Below are positions 17,097 to 25,490 of a stretch of 64,000 nucleotides of DNA, piece by piece (position 1 is the first letter of the stretch; each line of letters opens with the position of its first letter). Source of the DNA: a bacterium (GTDB taxonomy: Bacteria; Orphanbacterota; Orphanbacteria; Orphanbacterales; Orphanbacteraceae). Made by a program: the position numbers and the translations under genes. The notes under the pieces are model-generated. The model saw only the letters and a program-made list of their open reading frames with translations, was not told where the DNA came from and ran no database searches. Where the stretch lies: NCBI GenBank assembly GCA_025782575.1, contig JALGYY010000035.1, positions 404,670 through 468,669 of the forward strand, given 5' to 3'.

Positions 17097-20000
17097 CGAG
17101 CATCACTCCCTGTTGCGGTCCGGTTCTCGTTCATTCGGTAAGACAGCGACGGAGATTCAGGCCCGCCCGGGACCTCTTCGATTTCCTCCATCCAACGCAG
17201 TCCCCGTTCCTCGAACGGTGTGGCTTTCTCTTCAAGTAATGACCGATAGAAGGCGAGTTCCTCTTCAGAGAGGCCGGGGGGCGCAGGCGCCTGCCGAAGC
17301 TCGGCGGCACCACGCTGGTTCCAGCCGGCCGCCTTGATGGCAAGATCCGAGAGGCGACGATTCAGAATGTAAGCTGCAGATCCCTCTGACTCACCCTGGC
17401 GTCCCAGTAGCTCGGCCGCCGCCTGCCACCGATCTTCCGCCAGGTTCAATGCTGAAATCCAATCGACGAGCGCGTCCGAATGCACCTCGAACCACGCTTC
17501 ATCCGGCTCATCCGTTCGAGCAGGCAGGCTCGCATGATCAAGGGCACTTGAAGCCATCTGCATCAGCGAATCGGCAAGCTCTTCATAGAGCGGCACAACA
17601 TCTCGTGTCGGATCTGTGAAGGTCTCCCGCAGTGCGAGCGCGTCTGAGTAGTAAGGCTCCAGCAGATCGATGTCGGGCACCCGTCCCCGATCCCATTCTC
17701 GAAGAAACGCCGCCCGCCCATAGGCCTCGAGAAGATGGGCCAGCTCCCGAGCAGCGGGAGCGGTGATCTTCTCGAAGTGGAGGGAGATTCCGGCGCGATA
17801 GTGCTTCACCGTCTCCTGCATGAGGCGGGCAGGACCGGAAGAACCTTGCCCGCTCCGCCAATTCGCCAGAGATGAATCAAGACTGACTCGGTTGTTTCGC
17901 GCGAGCGCAAAGTGGGCGCGGGCGGCCGGGAAGGCCTCTCGCTCCGTGGGTGTCGCGCCCACTCTGTCCATCGACACTGTCTGATCGTATGCTTCCAACC
18001 CGTTGCCATAGTTTCTGATCGCTACTTCAAGCTGATTCTCAAGTTGCCGGTTCTCCCCTGCCCGGACCCATAGTTCGGTCGAGCCCGCCTGGGGGACCGT
18101 TGACAATCCCGCGCACCTTTCGAATGCGGCGGCCGCTTCGCCGTAAGACGATTCCGATTCATGGAGTTCAGCAAGATGGAAGAGTGCCGAGCCCGCTTCG
18201 CCGCTCCCCTCATGGAGCCGGGATACATCCTCAAAGCCTTGCTTCGCCCGGCTTGGATCCCCCGCCCTGGAAAACGCCCGGGACGCTTCGAGAAGGTCCC
18301 TTGGAAGATTCGTGAGAGAGTGACTGGCAGTTAAGAACCGGGCAGCTGCGTTGCCGTCGCCATTCTGTTCCGCTTCAAGAGCGCACGCCCTGATTTCGGC
18401 AGCCGGCTCATCCCGCCCCGCTAAATACACGACTACACTTTCGGCGACAGCCAACCCATGCTGATAGCGCCCCGCCCGAACAAGACAAGCCATCTGCCGC
18501 GGGAGGGCGTCCAGTCTTACATCCGAGTCGGGGTAGTTTTCGAAGATCGTTCGATAGGCGTGGGCGGCTTCGAGCCAGCGCCCCCCATCCTCCATCCCGT
18601 TCGCCGCAAGAAAAGCGCTCGCGGCCGCCCGGTCCATGTTCTCGGAGCGATCAGTCCGATCAGACGCGGTTTCGGCCGCCAGAAGATAGTATCGCTCGGC
18701 TTTGCTCTGCTGATCGAACCGGGAGGCCATACGTCCCGCACGAACTGCCGCCTCCGATCGAAGAGGGGAGTCTTCGCGAGCCGCGATCATTCCGCAAAGG
18801 GCGATACTTCGCGTCCCGTCTCCCTCGTCGGCCAGCCTTTCCGCTGCCACAAGAATCGCCTTCTCCGCCTCCACCTCGCCTCGATCCTGAGCATCATATC
18901 GTTCCGCCCCATCGGCCAGCTTCCAGCCGGGCGCATTTCCATCCCGAAGGGCGAGAAAGGCGCCGCGAAGGGCCTGCCTCTTTTCGTCCGCCTCAAGGGC
19001 ATCCCAGTCGATTCGGTCATAGCTTTCGATACTCGATTCGAACTCGCCGAGCCGATACCAGGCCTCTGCAGCAAAGAGGAGAGCGCGATCGGCCTCTCCC
19101 CCCCCGCTCAACTCGCTTACATAGAGCTCGAAGAGCGCCGCCGCCACGGCGAGGTCACTGTCGCCCCCGGCGCGGTACCGAATGAGCGCCGCGTTCCACA
19201 GGTTTCGCTGAACCCGTCGATCTGTATCATCGATTCGATCCATGTCATGACGGTGTATCGTTCGCCACGCGCCCGTCGGTCCATACTTCTCGTGGAAGAG
19301 TTCCATCTCACGCCCCGCATCGATCTTCTCGCCCCGAACTGTCAAGCACTCGATGATCTTGTCATGAAGAGCGGGAGCGTCGTCCTCGTCAGGGTGGGTC
19401 GAGAGGACGCTTCTGTATGCACGCTCCGCCTGCACAGAACGATCCTGGTCGAGCAGAACATCAGCCAATGCGGTTACCGCGAGCCGGCGATAGGCGGGAT
19501 CTTCGAATCGAGCGGCAAAACCGTCGAGATCATCCGGGTTCGTTTCGGTCTGCACCAGCGCGAGTGAGCGGAGAACTTCGCCGAGTCCTCCTCCACCGTG
19601 ATCAGATCCGCTGGTTTCGAAGGCGCGATCGGCGGCGCGCTGAAAGGCGTACCCGGCCTGGAGGGCAGAATTCGTCTTAAGGTGACACCAGCCGGCCTTG
19701 TAGTCGATCTTGAACCGGGCGGGATCCCCTCCCCACGCGACCGCGGAATCGTAGGCGATGAGAGCCTCTCTCCAATTCTCCGCGGCGAACTCGAGGTCCC
19801 CTACTCGAACGGCGGCACGGGCACGATAGGGTGACGCCTCCCCGTCCATAATGATCTCTTCGTAGAATTCGATCGCACGATCGTTCCTGCCCATGTCCTC
19901 GTAGCAAACCGCCAGGGCATACACTGCTTCCCCGTGACCCGAAAAATCGGGGTACTGTTCGATGATCTCCGTATAGGCAGCAATAGCCCGTTCATAGTTC

Positions 20001-20263
20001 AGCGTCGGTCGGTTCGAATTGAGCCCGTCTTCGTACGCGACCACCGATTCGAAGTGCACTTCTTTTTCCCGGGCGGCGTAAAGCCCGGCAAGCTGGATCA
20101 GCACCGGCGCCCGCATATCACTGTCAGGATAACGATCCAGCAGAGCTTCGAAGCGGGCGATGTTGTCGCCCCGCTCGGATGGTTCACTTCCGAACGCCCC
20201 GTTAACGGCGGAAATGCCGACCAGGAAAGCGATCACCAATATCATCCCAATGGATTGCTTCAT
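17093..20263 (-). CDS. Large periplasmic TPR-repeat protein
   Basis: 1056 aa: signal peptide (IGMILVIAFLVGISAVNG) followed by many degenerate TPR/Sel1-like helical repeats, for example ALAVCYEDMGRNDRAIEFYEEII, AYRTIFENYPDSDVRLDA and AAAAFERCAGLSTVPQAG. Such proteins act as periplasmic scaffolds. Gene order next to TolQ/TolR/AgmX resembles the periplasmic TPR components of the myxobacterial Glt gliding complex, an inference from context. ATG 20263 is chosen because it opens a signal peptide and has an upstream AGAGGAA; the frame is open to 20404. Confidence 0.85.
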   Translation of the reverse strand: MKQSIGMILVIAFLVGISAVNGAFGSEPSERGDNIARFEALLDRYPDSDMRAPVLIQLAGLYAAREKEVHFESVVAYEDGLNSNRPTLNYERAIAAYTEIIEQYPDFSGHGEAVYALAVCYEDMGRNDRAIEFYEEIIMDGEASPYRARAAVRVGDLEFAAENWREALIAYDSAVAWGGDPARFKIDYKAGWCHLKTNSALQAGYAFQRAADRAFETSGSDHGGGGLGEVLRSLALVQTETNPDDLDGFAARFEDPAYRRLAVTALADVLLDQDRSVQAERAYRSVLSTHPDEDDAPALHDKIIECLTVRGEKIDAGREMELFHEKYGPTGAWRTIHRHDMDRIDDTDRRVQRNLWNAALIRYRAGGDSDLAVAAALFELYVSELSGGGEADRALLFAAEAWYRLGEFESSIESYDRIDWDALEADEKRQALRGAFLALRDGNAPGWKLADGAERYDAQDRGEVEAEKAILVAAERLADEGDGTRSIALCGMIAAREDSPLRSEAAVRAGRMASRFDQQSKAERYYLLAAETASDRTDRSENMDRAAASAFLAANGMEDGGRWLEAAHAYRTIFENYPDSDVRLDALPRQMACLVRAGRYQHGLAVAESVVVYLAGRDEPAAEIRACALEAEQNGDGNAAARFLTASHSLTNLPRDLLEASRAFSRAGDPSRAKQGFEDVSRLHEGSGEAGSALFHLAELHESESSYGEAAAAFERCAGLSTVPQAGSTELWVRAGENRQLENQLEVAIRNYGNGLEAYDQTVSMDRVGATPTEREAFPAARAHFALARNNRVSLDSSLANWRSGQGSSGPARLMQETVKHYRAGISLHFEKITAPAARELAHLLEAYGRAAFLREWDRGRVPDIDLLEPYYSDALALRETFTDPTRDVVPLYEELADSLMQMASSALDHASLPARTDEPDEAWFEVHSDALVDWISALNLAEDRWQAAAELLGRQGESEGSAAYILNRRLSDLAIKAAGWNQRGAAELRQAPAPPGLSEEELAFYRSLLEEKATPFEERGLRWMEEIEEVPGGPESPSLSYRMNENRTATGSDAR

Positions 20264-20328
20264 GCCAGCCGTTCCTCTTTCAGTGACTGTCTGATCCGCA
20301 CCCTGGTCGCGACCCGTCTCGAAGACGG

Positions 20329-20925
20329 CTACCGGAGAGCGGTTCTCTCCAGGTTCTTCAAAGTCAGGCGCCGACCCACACCATCGGCAAGGACGTCGGC
20401 GCAATCGAGAGCGAGTGCCACTACATCTCGAAGGTGACCCGGATCAGTCCTTCCCGACAGAAGCCGGCCATCGCGATGCACCACTATTCCCTTGTCCAGG
20501 TCGTAGACCCGAATCATCATCGACACTTCCGGCGAGTCCCATTGATCACCCGCCTCAAAACTAAGGATCTGGCCCAGAACGAGAATGTCGCAGCCGGTCA
20601 CCCTCTGAATCGCCCTGAGATCCTCTCTCGACGTTCCATGGGGAGCATTTTCCCCGGCATCCGAGAACAGCCCCTCCAGCTCACGAGGCCCTGCCACCTC
20701 AACTTCGCCGAGAGAAAGTCGTGTGGCGAATTCATAAGCCAGTTGCGATCCCATATTTTCCTTTGGTCCCTCTCCGCCCCCGTCAAACACCATGACGGCT
20801 ACCCGCCTCGCGGGTATGCTGTCGTCCGGCGCATGCACCGCTATCCGGCCCGACGAGGAACATCCCATGAGACCGGCTGCCATACAGCAGCACCAGACAA
20901 TCAGCAGATGCGTTTTCGTTTTCAT
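20329..20925 (-). CDS. Outer-membrane-type lipoprotein, CsgG/GNA1162-like
   Basis: 198 aa with signal peptide and lipobox LMGC (Cys22). The mature part has a pattern like curli-secretion/LpoB-type lipoproteins: RRVAVMVFDGGGEG..GSQLAYEFATRLSLGEVEVAGP..L, a helix, then CDILVLGQILSFEAGDQ and a strand pair MMIRVYDLDKGIVVHRDGRL. Probably periplasmic-facing and anchored to a membrane. It sits between the TPR gene and a small secreted protein in the same operon. Confidence 0.8.
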   Translation of the reverse strand: MKTKTHLLIVWCCCMAAGLMGCSSSGRIAVHAPDDSIPARRVAVMVFDGGGEGPKENMGSQLAYEFATRLSLGEVEVAGPRELEGLFSDAGENAPHGTSREDLRAIQRVTGCDILVLGQILSFEAGDQWDSPEVSMMIRVYDLDKGIVVHRDGRLLSGRTDPGHLRDVVALALDCADVLADGVGRRLTLKNLERTALR

Positions 20926-20943
20926 AGTTATTCCCCTTCTTCC

Positions 20944-21426
20944 CTACCACCCCATATAGAGCGACAAACTAAAATGGGCGAGAAAGCCCAGACCGAACGC
21001 GAGTTTCTTTTCATCACCGTCGGAAGTGAAAAACGTGGCCAGTGCACCGGCCATGACACCTTTGCCGAACGCGTAGTAAGTGACTTCCCCGCGCGAAAGC
21101 TCCAGGTCGTCTCGTCGAAAGCGACCTGAGGCGCGAAGGGAGCTGGGTGAATCCATTTTGCCGCCCAGAGGATCGTCAACGATCAGGAAGTTTTCTACTT
21201 CGCCGGTAGACCAGCGGATCTCACGCACCTCCGCGAGAGGAAGTAGCCGGCTTTCACCGGCTCCCTTCTCCAGAAAGACGAGATCCGCTGAATCAATCGA
21301 AAGAACACGCCCCTTCTTCTCTGATAAATCAGCAAGCGTGATGGCATCCACTCCCAGGTCGCCGGCCCATACGGGTCCGCCAACGAGAACGGCAATCAAC
21401 AGCAATCCTGAAATCGGCATTCTCAT
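20944..21426 (-). CDS. Small secreted protein of unknown function
   Basis: 160 aa with signal peptide (ISGLLLIAVLVGGPVWA), then a soluble domain with KKGRVLSIDSADLVFLEKGAGESRLLPLAEVREIRW. That pattern resembles a small SH3-like barrel that names a cofactor or position (as in some DUF proteins with VRSIxxxxxxxxLxxG patterns). A C-terminal hydrophobic stretch (VMAGALATFFTSDG, LAFGLGFLAHFSLSLYMGW) may insert in a membrane. ATG 21426 overlaps the upstream stop by 4 nt. Family not recognised. Confidence 0.65.
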   Translation of the reverse strand: MRMPISGLLLIAVLVGGPVWAGDLGVDAITLADLSEKKGRVLSIDSADLVFLEKGAGESRLLPLAEVREIRWSTGEVENFLIVDDPLGGKMDSPSSLRASGRFRRDDLELSRGEVTYYAFGKGVMAGALATFFTSDGDEKKLAFGLGFLAHFSLSLYMGW

Positions 21427-23216
21427 TGGTTCTGCCCCTCTCTCGATCCGGTCACCGAACCGGCAAGCTCCTGTTCATACTGGATCTGAGCGAGAGAAAA
21501 CTCCGCTCGTTCACGGATCTTCTTTCTCAATAGAACCGCCTCTTCCGGGTCGATCGACTCGGCGAGAATCAACTCGTCATTCAAGCGATCAAGAACCAGT
21601 GATTCATGGCGTACACGATACCCGGCGAGTTGATCGTTCCCCCCCTCGGCACGATCCCCCATGAGGAGCGCCACGATCCGGTACTCCACCGGTTCGATCT
21701 CTTTCAGCAAACGATCGCGGGTTTCATCGAGCCGGATGCGGGCGGCCGCCTGAGCGCGCTCACCCTCCTGCCAGCTGCTGCAAAGTAAGAGCGCCGACTC
21801 GAATGCCTCGGCGGAGCTGTCGAACCGCCGGAGCCTCGCTTCGCAGGTTCCAGCCAGAATGCTCGCTTCTCCCCGCCATCTCGGCGGCGCATCATCTCTA
21901 ACATGAGCGAGATACCCGAGGGCACGAGCGTAGTCTCCCTGCTCGGCAGCCACCCAGGCGAGACCGAGGCTGGCACGAGAGCGGTAATCCCCCTCCACCA
22001 GGGCGTACCACTTGGCGGCTGACTCGCCGTCACCGCGGGAGAAATGGAGGTCGCCGATAGCTACGAGCGCCTTGTCACGAAGGCGCCTGTCGGATTCGGT
22101 CACCGCACCGGGGGCGGCTACGGCAGCGAGAGCGGCCTTCGCCGCTTTCGTGTCCCCGTTTGCCCGATACGGATCAGCGAGCGCATACCGGGCAAACCGG
22201 TACCACGCGCTCTCAACCGGCACCGATTGAAGCCGGGCGATCGCTCCGTCACGGTCGCCCATTCGAAGCATGGATAGCCCCGACAGATAACGGGCAGCCG
22301 CGTTCTCCGCAGTCTGTTTCCATTGATTGTCGATACGGCGGCCCAGCACGATCACTTCCTCGTCTTCACCGTCATCGAACTTGAGATCCATCATCTGATA
22401 GAGCGAACGGCGGCCGAATTGAGTCTCTCCCAGACTCGCATAGACCTGCCTGGCTCCTTCTTTCATTCCCAGTTCCTGCAACGACCGCCCGAGATAAAAC
22501 TGGGCTTCGTCCCGCAGATCGCTCTTCCCGTACCGGTGAACGATGGAGCCGAATTTATCCGCGGCATCCCAGAACTCTCTCTTTTCGTAGTGCTTGATCG
22601 CTTCCCGCCAGATGGCGTGATCCCTCGCCACGTAGAGGGGACCGAAACGCTCGGCAAGACCCATTTTCTTCGTGAGAAGCCGGACACCGTAAACCACACG
22701 ATCCTGATTCGTATTGATCGGGATGACGTAGCTCCCCCCCACATCAACCTGAGCGGTGAGCATCACTTCCCCTGTGTGTGTCGAGATCATCCGGCAGCCC
22801 ATTTCGAAATGAGGCTTACCTTTCCAGCCGAAAAAGCTCTCCTTTTCGCTGTATCCGATGATGGTCCCCACAAAAACAGCGTCTACCTGCAGCTCCTCAC
22901 CCAGGTGACGCGCGACAGGGCGAGTCACGCCATGCTCATAGCCATACCGCTTCATGAATTCTCGAACTTTGTAGCGGTCCACAAGGGCGGGAAAATATTT
23001 ATGCGCTTCGATCGAGAATGCGTCCGTTGCGAATTCGGCCAGGTGAGCCGGGGCGTCCGGGCTCTCCTGAAAGAAGAGCAGAACCGCCACGTTATCCACT
23101 GTATGGAGTTCCATAGGCGGCCGGCGTTTGACGATTACTCCTGATGAACACGAAATTGTCACCGCCGCGATGATGAGCCCCGCGATGGTCGTTAGTCTTT
23201 GAAAGCGATGAGCCAT
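21423..23216 (-). CDS. TPR-repeat lipoprotein, first gene of the envelope operon
   Basis: 597 aa starting MAHRFQRLTTIAGLIIAAVTISC with a lipobox-like ending TISC (Cys23). The first 200 residues form a lipoprotein domain similar to the neighbouring 198-aa protein (VDNVAVLLFFQESPD; LQVDAVFVGTIIGYSEKE; FEMGCRMISTHTGEVMLTAQVDVGGSY). The rest are TPR repeats (EAQFYLGRSLQELGM, AARYLSGLSMLRMGDRDGAIARLQ). AAGGAGAG precedes ATG 23216. As the first minus-strand gene after the long divergent region, its promoter probably drives the whole operon down to 13954. Confidence 0.82.
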   Translation of the reverse strand: MAHRFQRLTTIAGLIIAAVTISCSSGVIVKRRPPMELHTVDNVAVLLFFQESPDAPAHLAEFATDAFSIEAHKYFPALVDRYKVREFMKRYGYEHGVTRPVARHLGEELQVDAVFVGTIIGYSEKESFFGWKGKPHFEMGCRMISTHTGEVMLTAQVDVGGSYVIPINTNQDRVVYGVRLLTKKMGLAERFGPLYVARDHAIWREAIKHYEKREFWDAADKFGSIVHRYGKSDLRDEAQFYLGRSLQELGMKEGARQVYASLGETQFGRRSLYQMMDLKFDDGEDEEVIVLGRRIDNQWKQTAENAAARYLSGLSMLRMGDRDGAIARLQSVPVESAWYRFARYALADPYRANGDTKAAKAALAAVAAPGAVTESDRRLRDKALVAIGDLHFSRGDGESAAKWYALVEGDYRSRASLGLAWVAAEQGDYARALGYLAHVRDDAPPRWRGEASILAGTCEARLRRFDSSAEAFESALLLCSSWQEGERAQAAARIRLDETRDRLLKEIEPVEYRIVALLMGDRAEGGNDQLAGYRVRHESLVLDRLNDELILAESIDPEEAVLLRKKIRERAEFSLAQIQYEQELAGSVTGSREGQNQ

Positions 23217-23543
23217 TCTGGTCTCTCCTTCGGGCAATGAGCCGCAGACATAGCGACGCCTCACCCAATCCCATGTTCGAAATCGCAAGAGACATGCCAC
23301 GGTCATATGAACCGCAGTTCATTGGCCGGTAAGTGAACAGGGCGCCGAAACCGACGGGGAATTCGGCGTTTCCGTCTGGTCAATCTAAGACCGCAGTCAG
23401 CGCTTGCTCCCCACGCCTGCGGTTCAAGGAGTGATCCTCTGTTCAGATTCCGCACAAGGAATCGACGTTGACATCGAGGAAATCAACCCCCTACCCTTGA
23501 GGATCGGAGCGTGAGGTCGATTCCCTGAGAGAGGAAATTGATT
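23217..23543. other. Divergent intergenic region with hairpin and promoter candidate
   Basis: 327 bp between the envelope operon (minus) and the Clp-like gene (plus). It holds a 7-bp stem-loop (CGCCGAA/TTCGGCG at 23343-23368) and a plus-strand promoter candidate described separately. No gene is visible. The hairpin has no T-tract and is not a terminator; its role is unknown. Confidence 0.45.
23468..23497 (+). promoter_or_regulatory. Candidate sigma70 promoter for the Clp-like gene
   Basis: TTGACA at 23468-23473 and TACCCT at 23492-23497 are separated by 18 bp, about 45 nt before the start codon. The -35 is perfect and the -10 weak. The evidence is only sequence similarity. Confidence 0.35.
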
Positions 23544-25379
23544 ATGGACACGAAAGAACCGATTCCAGAGATCCTGAAGCCGCGGGAAATCTCCATTCTC
23601 GACCAGATTTCCGTAAATATGTCTGAAAGTCTCCTGGAGAGACGTTTCGGCTCGATTGTCCCCTGGAAAGAAGAGGTAAACCGCCTTCTCGAGACGCTCC
23701 AGAAGCGGAGCAATCACAATGTGTTAATGCTGGGGCCTTCAGGAGTCGGGAAAAGAACCATGGTCCTCAGGCTGGCTGAGCAGATCGCAGCAGGACGGGT
23801 TCCCCCCCGATTACGAAACAAGGACATCCTGGAGATCACCCTCCCCTCTGTTCTTCCTCTCATCCAGGATACGGATGAGTTCGAGAAAGTGCTCTTTCTC
23901 GCCGTAAAAGAGGCGCTCGACCGGGGAGATGTCATTCTCTATTTCAATCAGCTCGATAACTTTCTTGGCTCATCGGACGGAAGTTTTCTGGATGCTTCCT
24001 ATCTACTAGAAGCGACCACCCGGCAGGCGGACCTGCAAGTGATCTCCTCGATGTCGGACTGGGCCTACAGAAAACTGGTAAACGAGCATCAGTGGCTACG
24101 GTTCAACCTGGTTACGTTGGGAGTGAATGAGCCTTCGCCCCAGATGGCGAAAAAGATCTTGCGCGTGGTCCGGGCCAAACTGGAGAGCTTCCATGAACTC
24201 GAAATTACTGAAGAAGCGGTCGACAAAGCGATCGATCTCTCCAACTACTATCTGAAGACGCGGGTTCTCCCCGGCAAGGCGCTCGAAATTCTCGACGAAG
24301 CTTGCGCGGAAGAAGTCGTGCGGGCCATGCGGAATCGCCGGCATCGCGAAAAGGTCGTAACGGCCGATCGAATCTCGGAAACGGTAAGCAAGAAGTTCGG
24401 TATTCCCGTGGATAAGCTACGGGATAGAGCGGGAAGCGAGCTGCTCCATATCGAGGACCGTCTGAAGGACCATGTTAAGGGACAGGACGATGCGATTCGA
24501 AAGGTGTCAAATGTAGTCCGAGTGGCCAAGCTGAACCTCTCTTCCAATCCGAACCGCCCCGACGGCGTATTCCTGTTCGTCGGCCCGAACGGTGTGGGGA
24601 AGACGGAACTCGCCAGGCGACTCGCGATTGAACTCTTTGGCGGCGATGAGCATCTCATCAAACTCGATATGGCACAATTCTCGGATGACGACGCCGTGCA
24701 GAAACTGGTCGGTGGCCCGGGCATGTCAGGTGTCAAGAAAGGGGTTCTCTCCCGTCTTCTCGAGAAGAGGCCGAACGCTGTCTTTCTTATTTCCGGCATC
24801 GAGAAAGCAAACGCCAGAATCGGTCCGATTCTGCTTCAGATTCTGAACGAGGGGCAGACCGTCGATGATGAAGGTCGGATTCTCTCGTTTGCGAGCACCA
24901 CAATGGTGATGGTAGCGAATTCGGATAACCTGATGCCCGATGAACAGGAGCGAACCGTCGGCTTTACGGAAACGGCCGACGAGAAGAAGCTATGGAACCA
25001 GCGTCGGGCGATCGAGACGGCGACGAGGGAGTACTTCGGGCCTGACTTTCTTGCCTCTTTCGATGAACTCGTCTTCTTCGACCCGCTGACACCTGAATCG
25101 GTGAGCGAGATTACCGCGCTCGAAATCGATCGGATTCGTGTACGGCTCGGACGCCAGGGTATTCAACTGGCGGTGGAGCAGGACGTATTCGATCTCGTTG
25201 CGGGTGAGGGAAGCTCGCGGTCCACCGGTGCAAAACAGGTCGCCCATGCAGTGGAGAACATGGTTCTGCAACCGGTTTCCCACTATCTGCTAAAGCATTT
25301 AAACGCCAAGAAGATCCGTCTCATAACGAAGAAAGATGCGATTCAGGTCGTGGGTGGTCATTCGAAAAAGCAGGTCTAA
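23544..25379 (+). CDS. Clp/Hsp100-like double AAA+ protein with degraded catalytic motifs
   Basis: 611 aa with two AAA+ modules and no N-terminal Clp-N repeat or M domain. Walker A motifs are intact (GPSGVGKR, residues 64-71; GPNGVGKT, 347-354). Walker B1 reads VILYFNQLD (130-138) instead of an IDE motif, and Walker B2 reads AVFLISG (412-418) where Clp proteins have LLDEIEK. The D2 pore loop is GMSG (393-396) instead of GYVG, and FLNR, with the arginine finger, is FLAS (502-505). It may still bind ATP but probably does not hydrolyse it or thread substrates normally. ATG 23544 follows GAGAGGAAA. A monocistronic unit closed by the terminator at 25427. Confidence 0.85.
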   Translation: MDTKEPIPEILKPREISILDQISVNMSESLLERRFGSIVPWKEEVNRLLETLQKRSNHNVLMLGPSGVGKRTMVLRLAEQIAAGRVPPRLRNKDILEITLPSVLPLIQDTDEFEKVLFLAVKEALDRGDVILYFNQLDNFLGSSDGSFLDASYLLEATTRQADLQVISSMSDWAYRKLVNEHQWLRFNLVTLGVNEPSPQMAKKILRVVRAKLESFHELEITEEAVDKAIDLSNYYLKTRVLPGKALEILDEACAEEVVRAMRNRRHREKVVTADRISETVSKKFGIPVDKLRDRAGSELLHIEDRLKDHVKGQDDAIRKVSNVVRVAKLNLSSNPNRPDGVFLFVGPNGVGKTELARRLAIELFGGDEHLIKLDMAQFSDDDAVQKLVGGPGMSGVKKGVLSRLLEKRPNAVFLISGIEKANARIGPILLQILNEGQTVDDEGRILSFASTTMVMVANSDNLMPDEQERTVGFTETADEKKLWNQRRAIETATREYFGPDFLASFDELVFFDPLTPESVSEITALEIDRIRVRLGRQGIQLAVEQDVFDLVAGEGSSRSTGAKQVAHAVENMVLQPVSHYLLKHLNAKKIRLITKKDAIQVVGGHSKKQV

Positions 25380-25426
25380 CGGAAAGCGGGCGGGAAATCT
25401 GACTCGCTGACTGATTGCAATGCAGT

Positions 25427-25466
25427 AGAGGGTCAACCCGAATCATAACGGGCTGACCCTCTTTTT
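25427..25466 (+). terminator. Rho-independent terminator after the Clp-like gene
   Basis: AGAGGGTCAACCC pairs with GGGCTGACCCTCT (13 bp with one G-U pair, loop GAATCATAAC-type) and is followed by TTTTT. It lies 48 nt after the Clp-like stop and before the convergent vWA gene. No A-run precedes the stem, so termination is expected mainly for the plus strand. Confidence 0.9.
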
Positions 25467-25490
25467 ATATGCTCCCCCTTCGGCCCTAAC

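Noticed and set aside
18458-19567. Long plus-strand ORF (369 codons) opposite the TPR gene
   Set aside because: Antisense to a strongly protein-like TPR gene with a signal peptide and repeats; the plus-strand product has no domain pattern and arises from codon composition.
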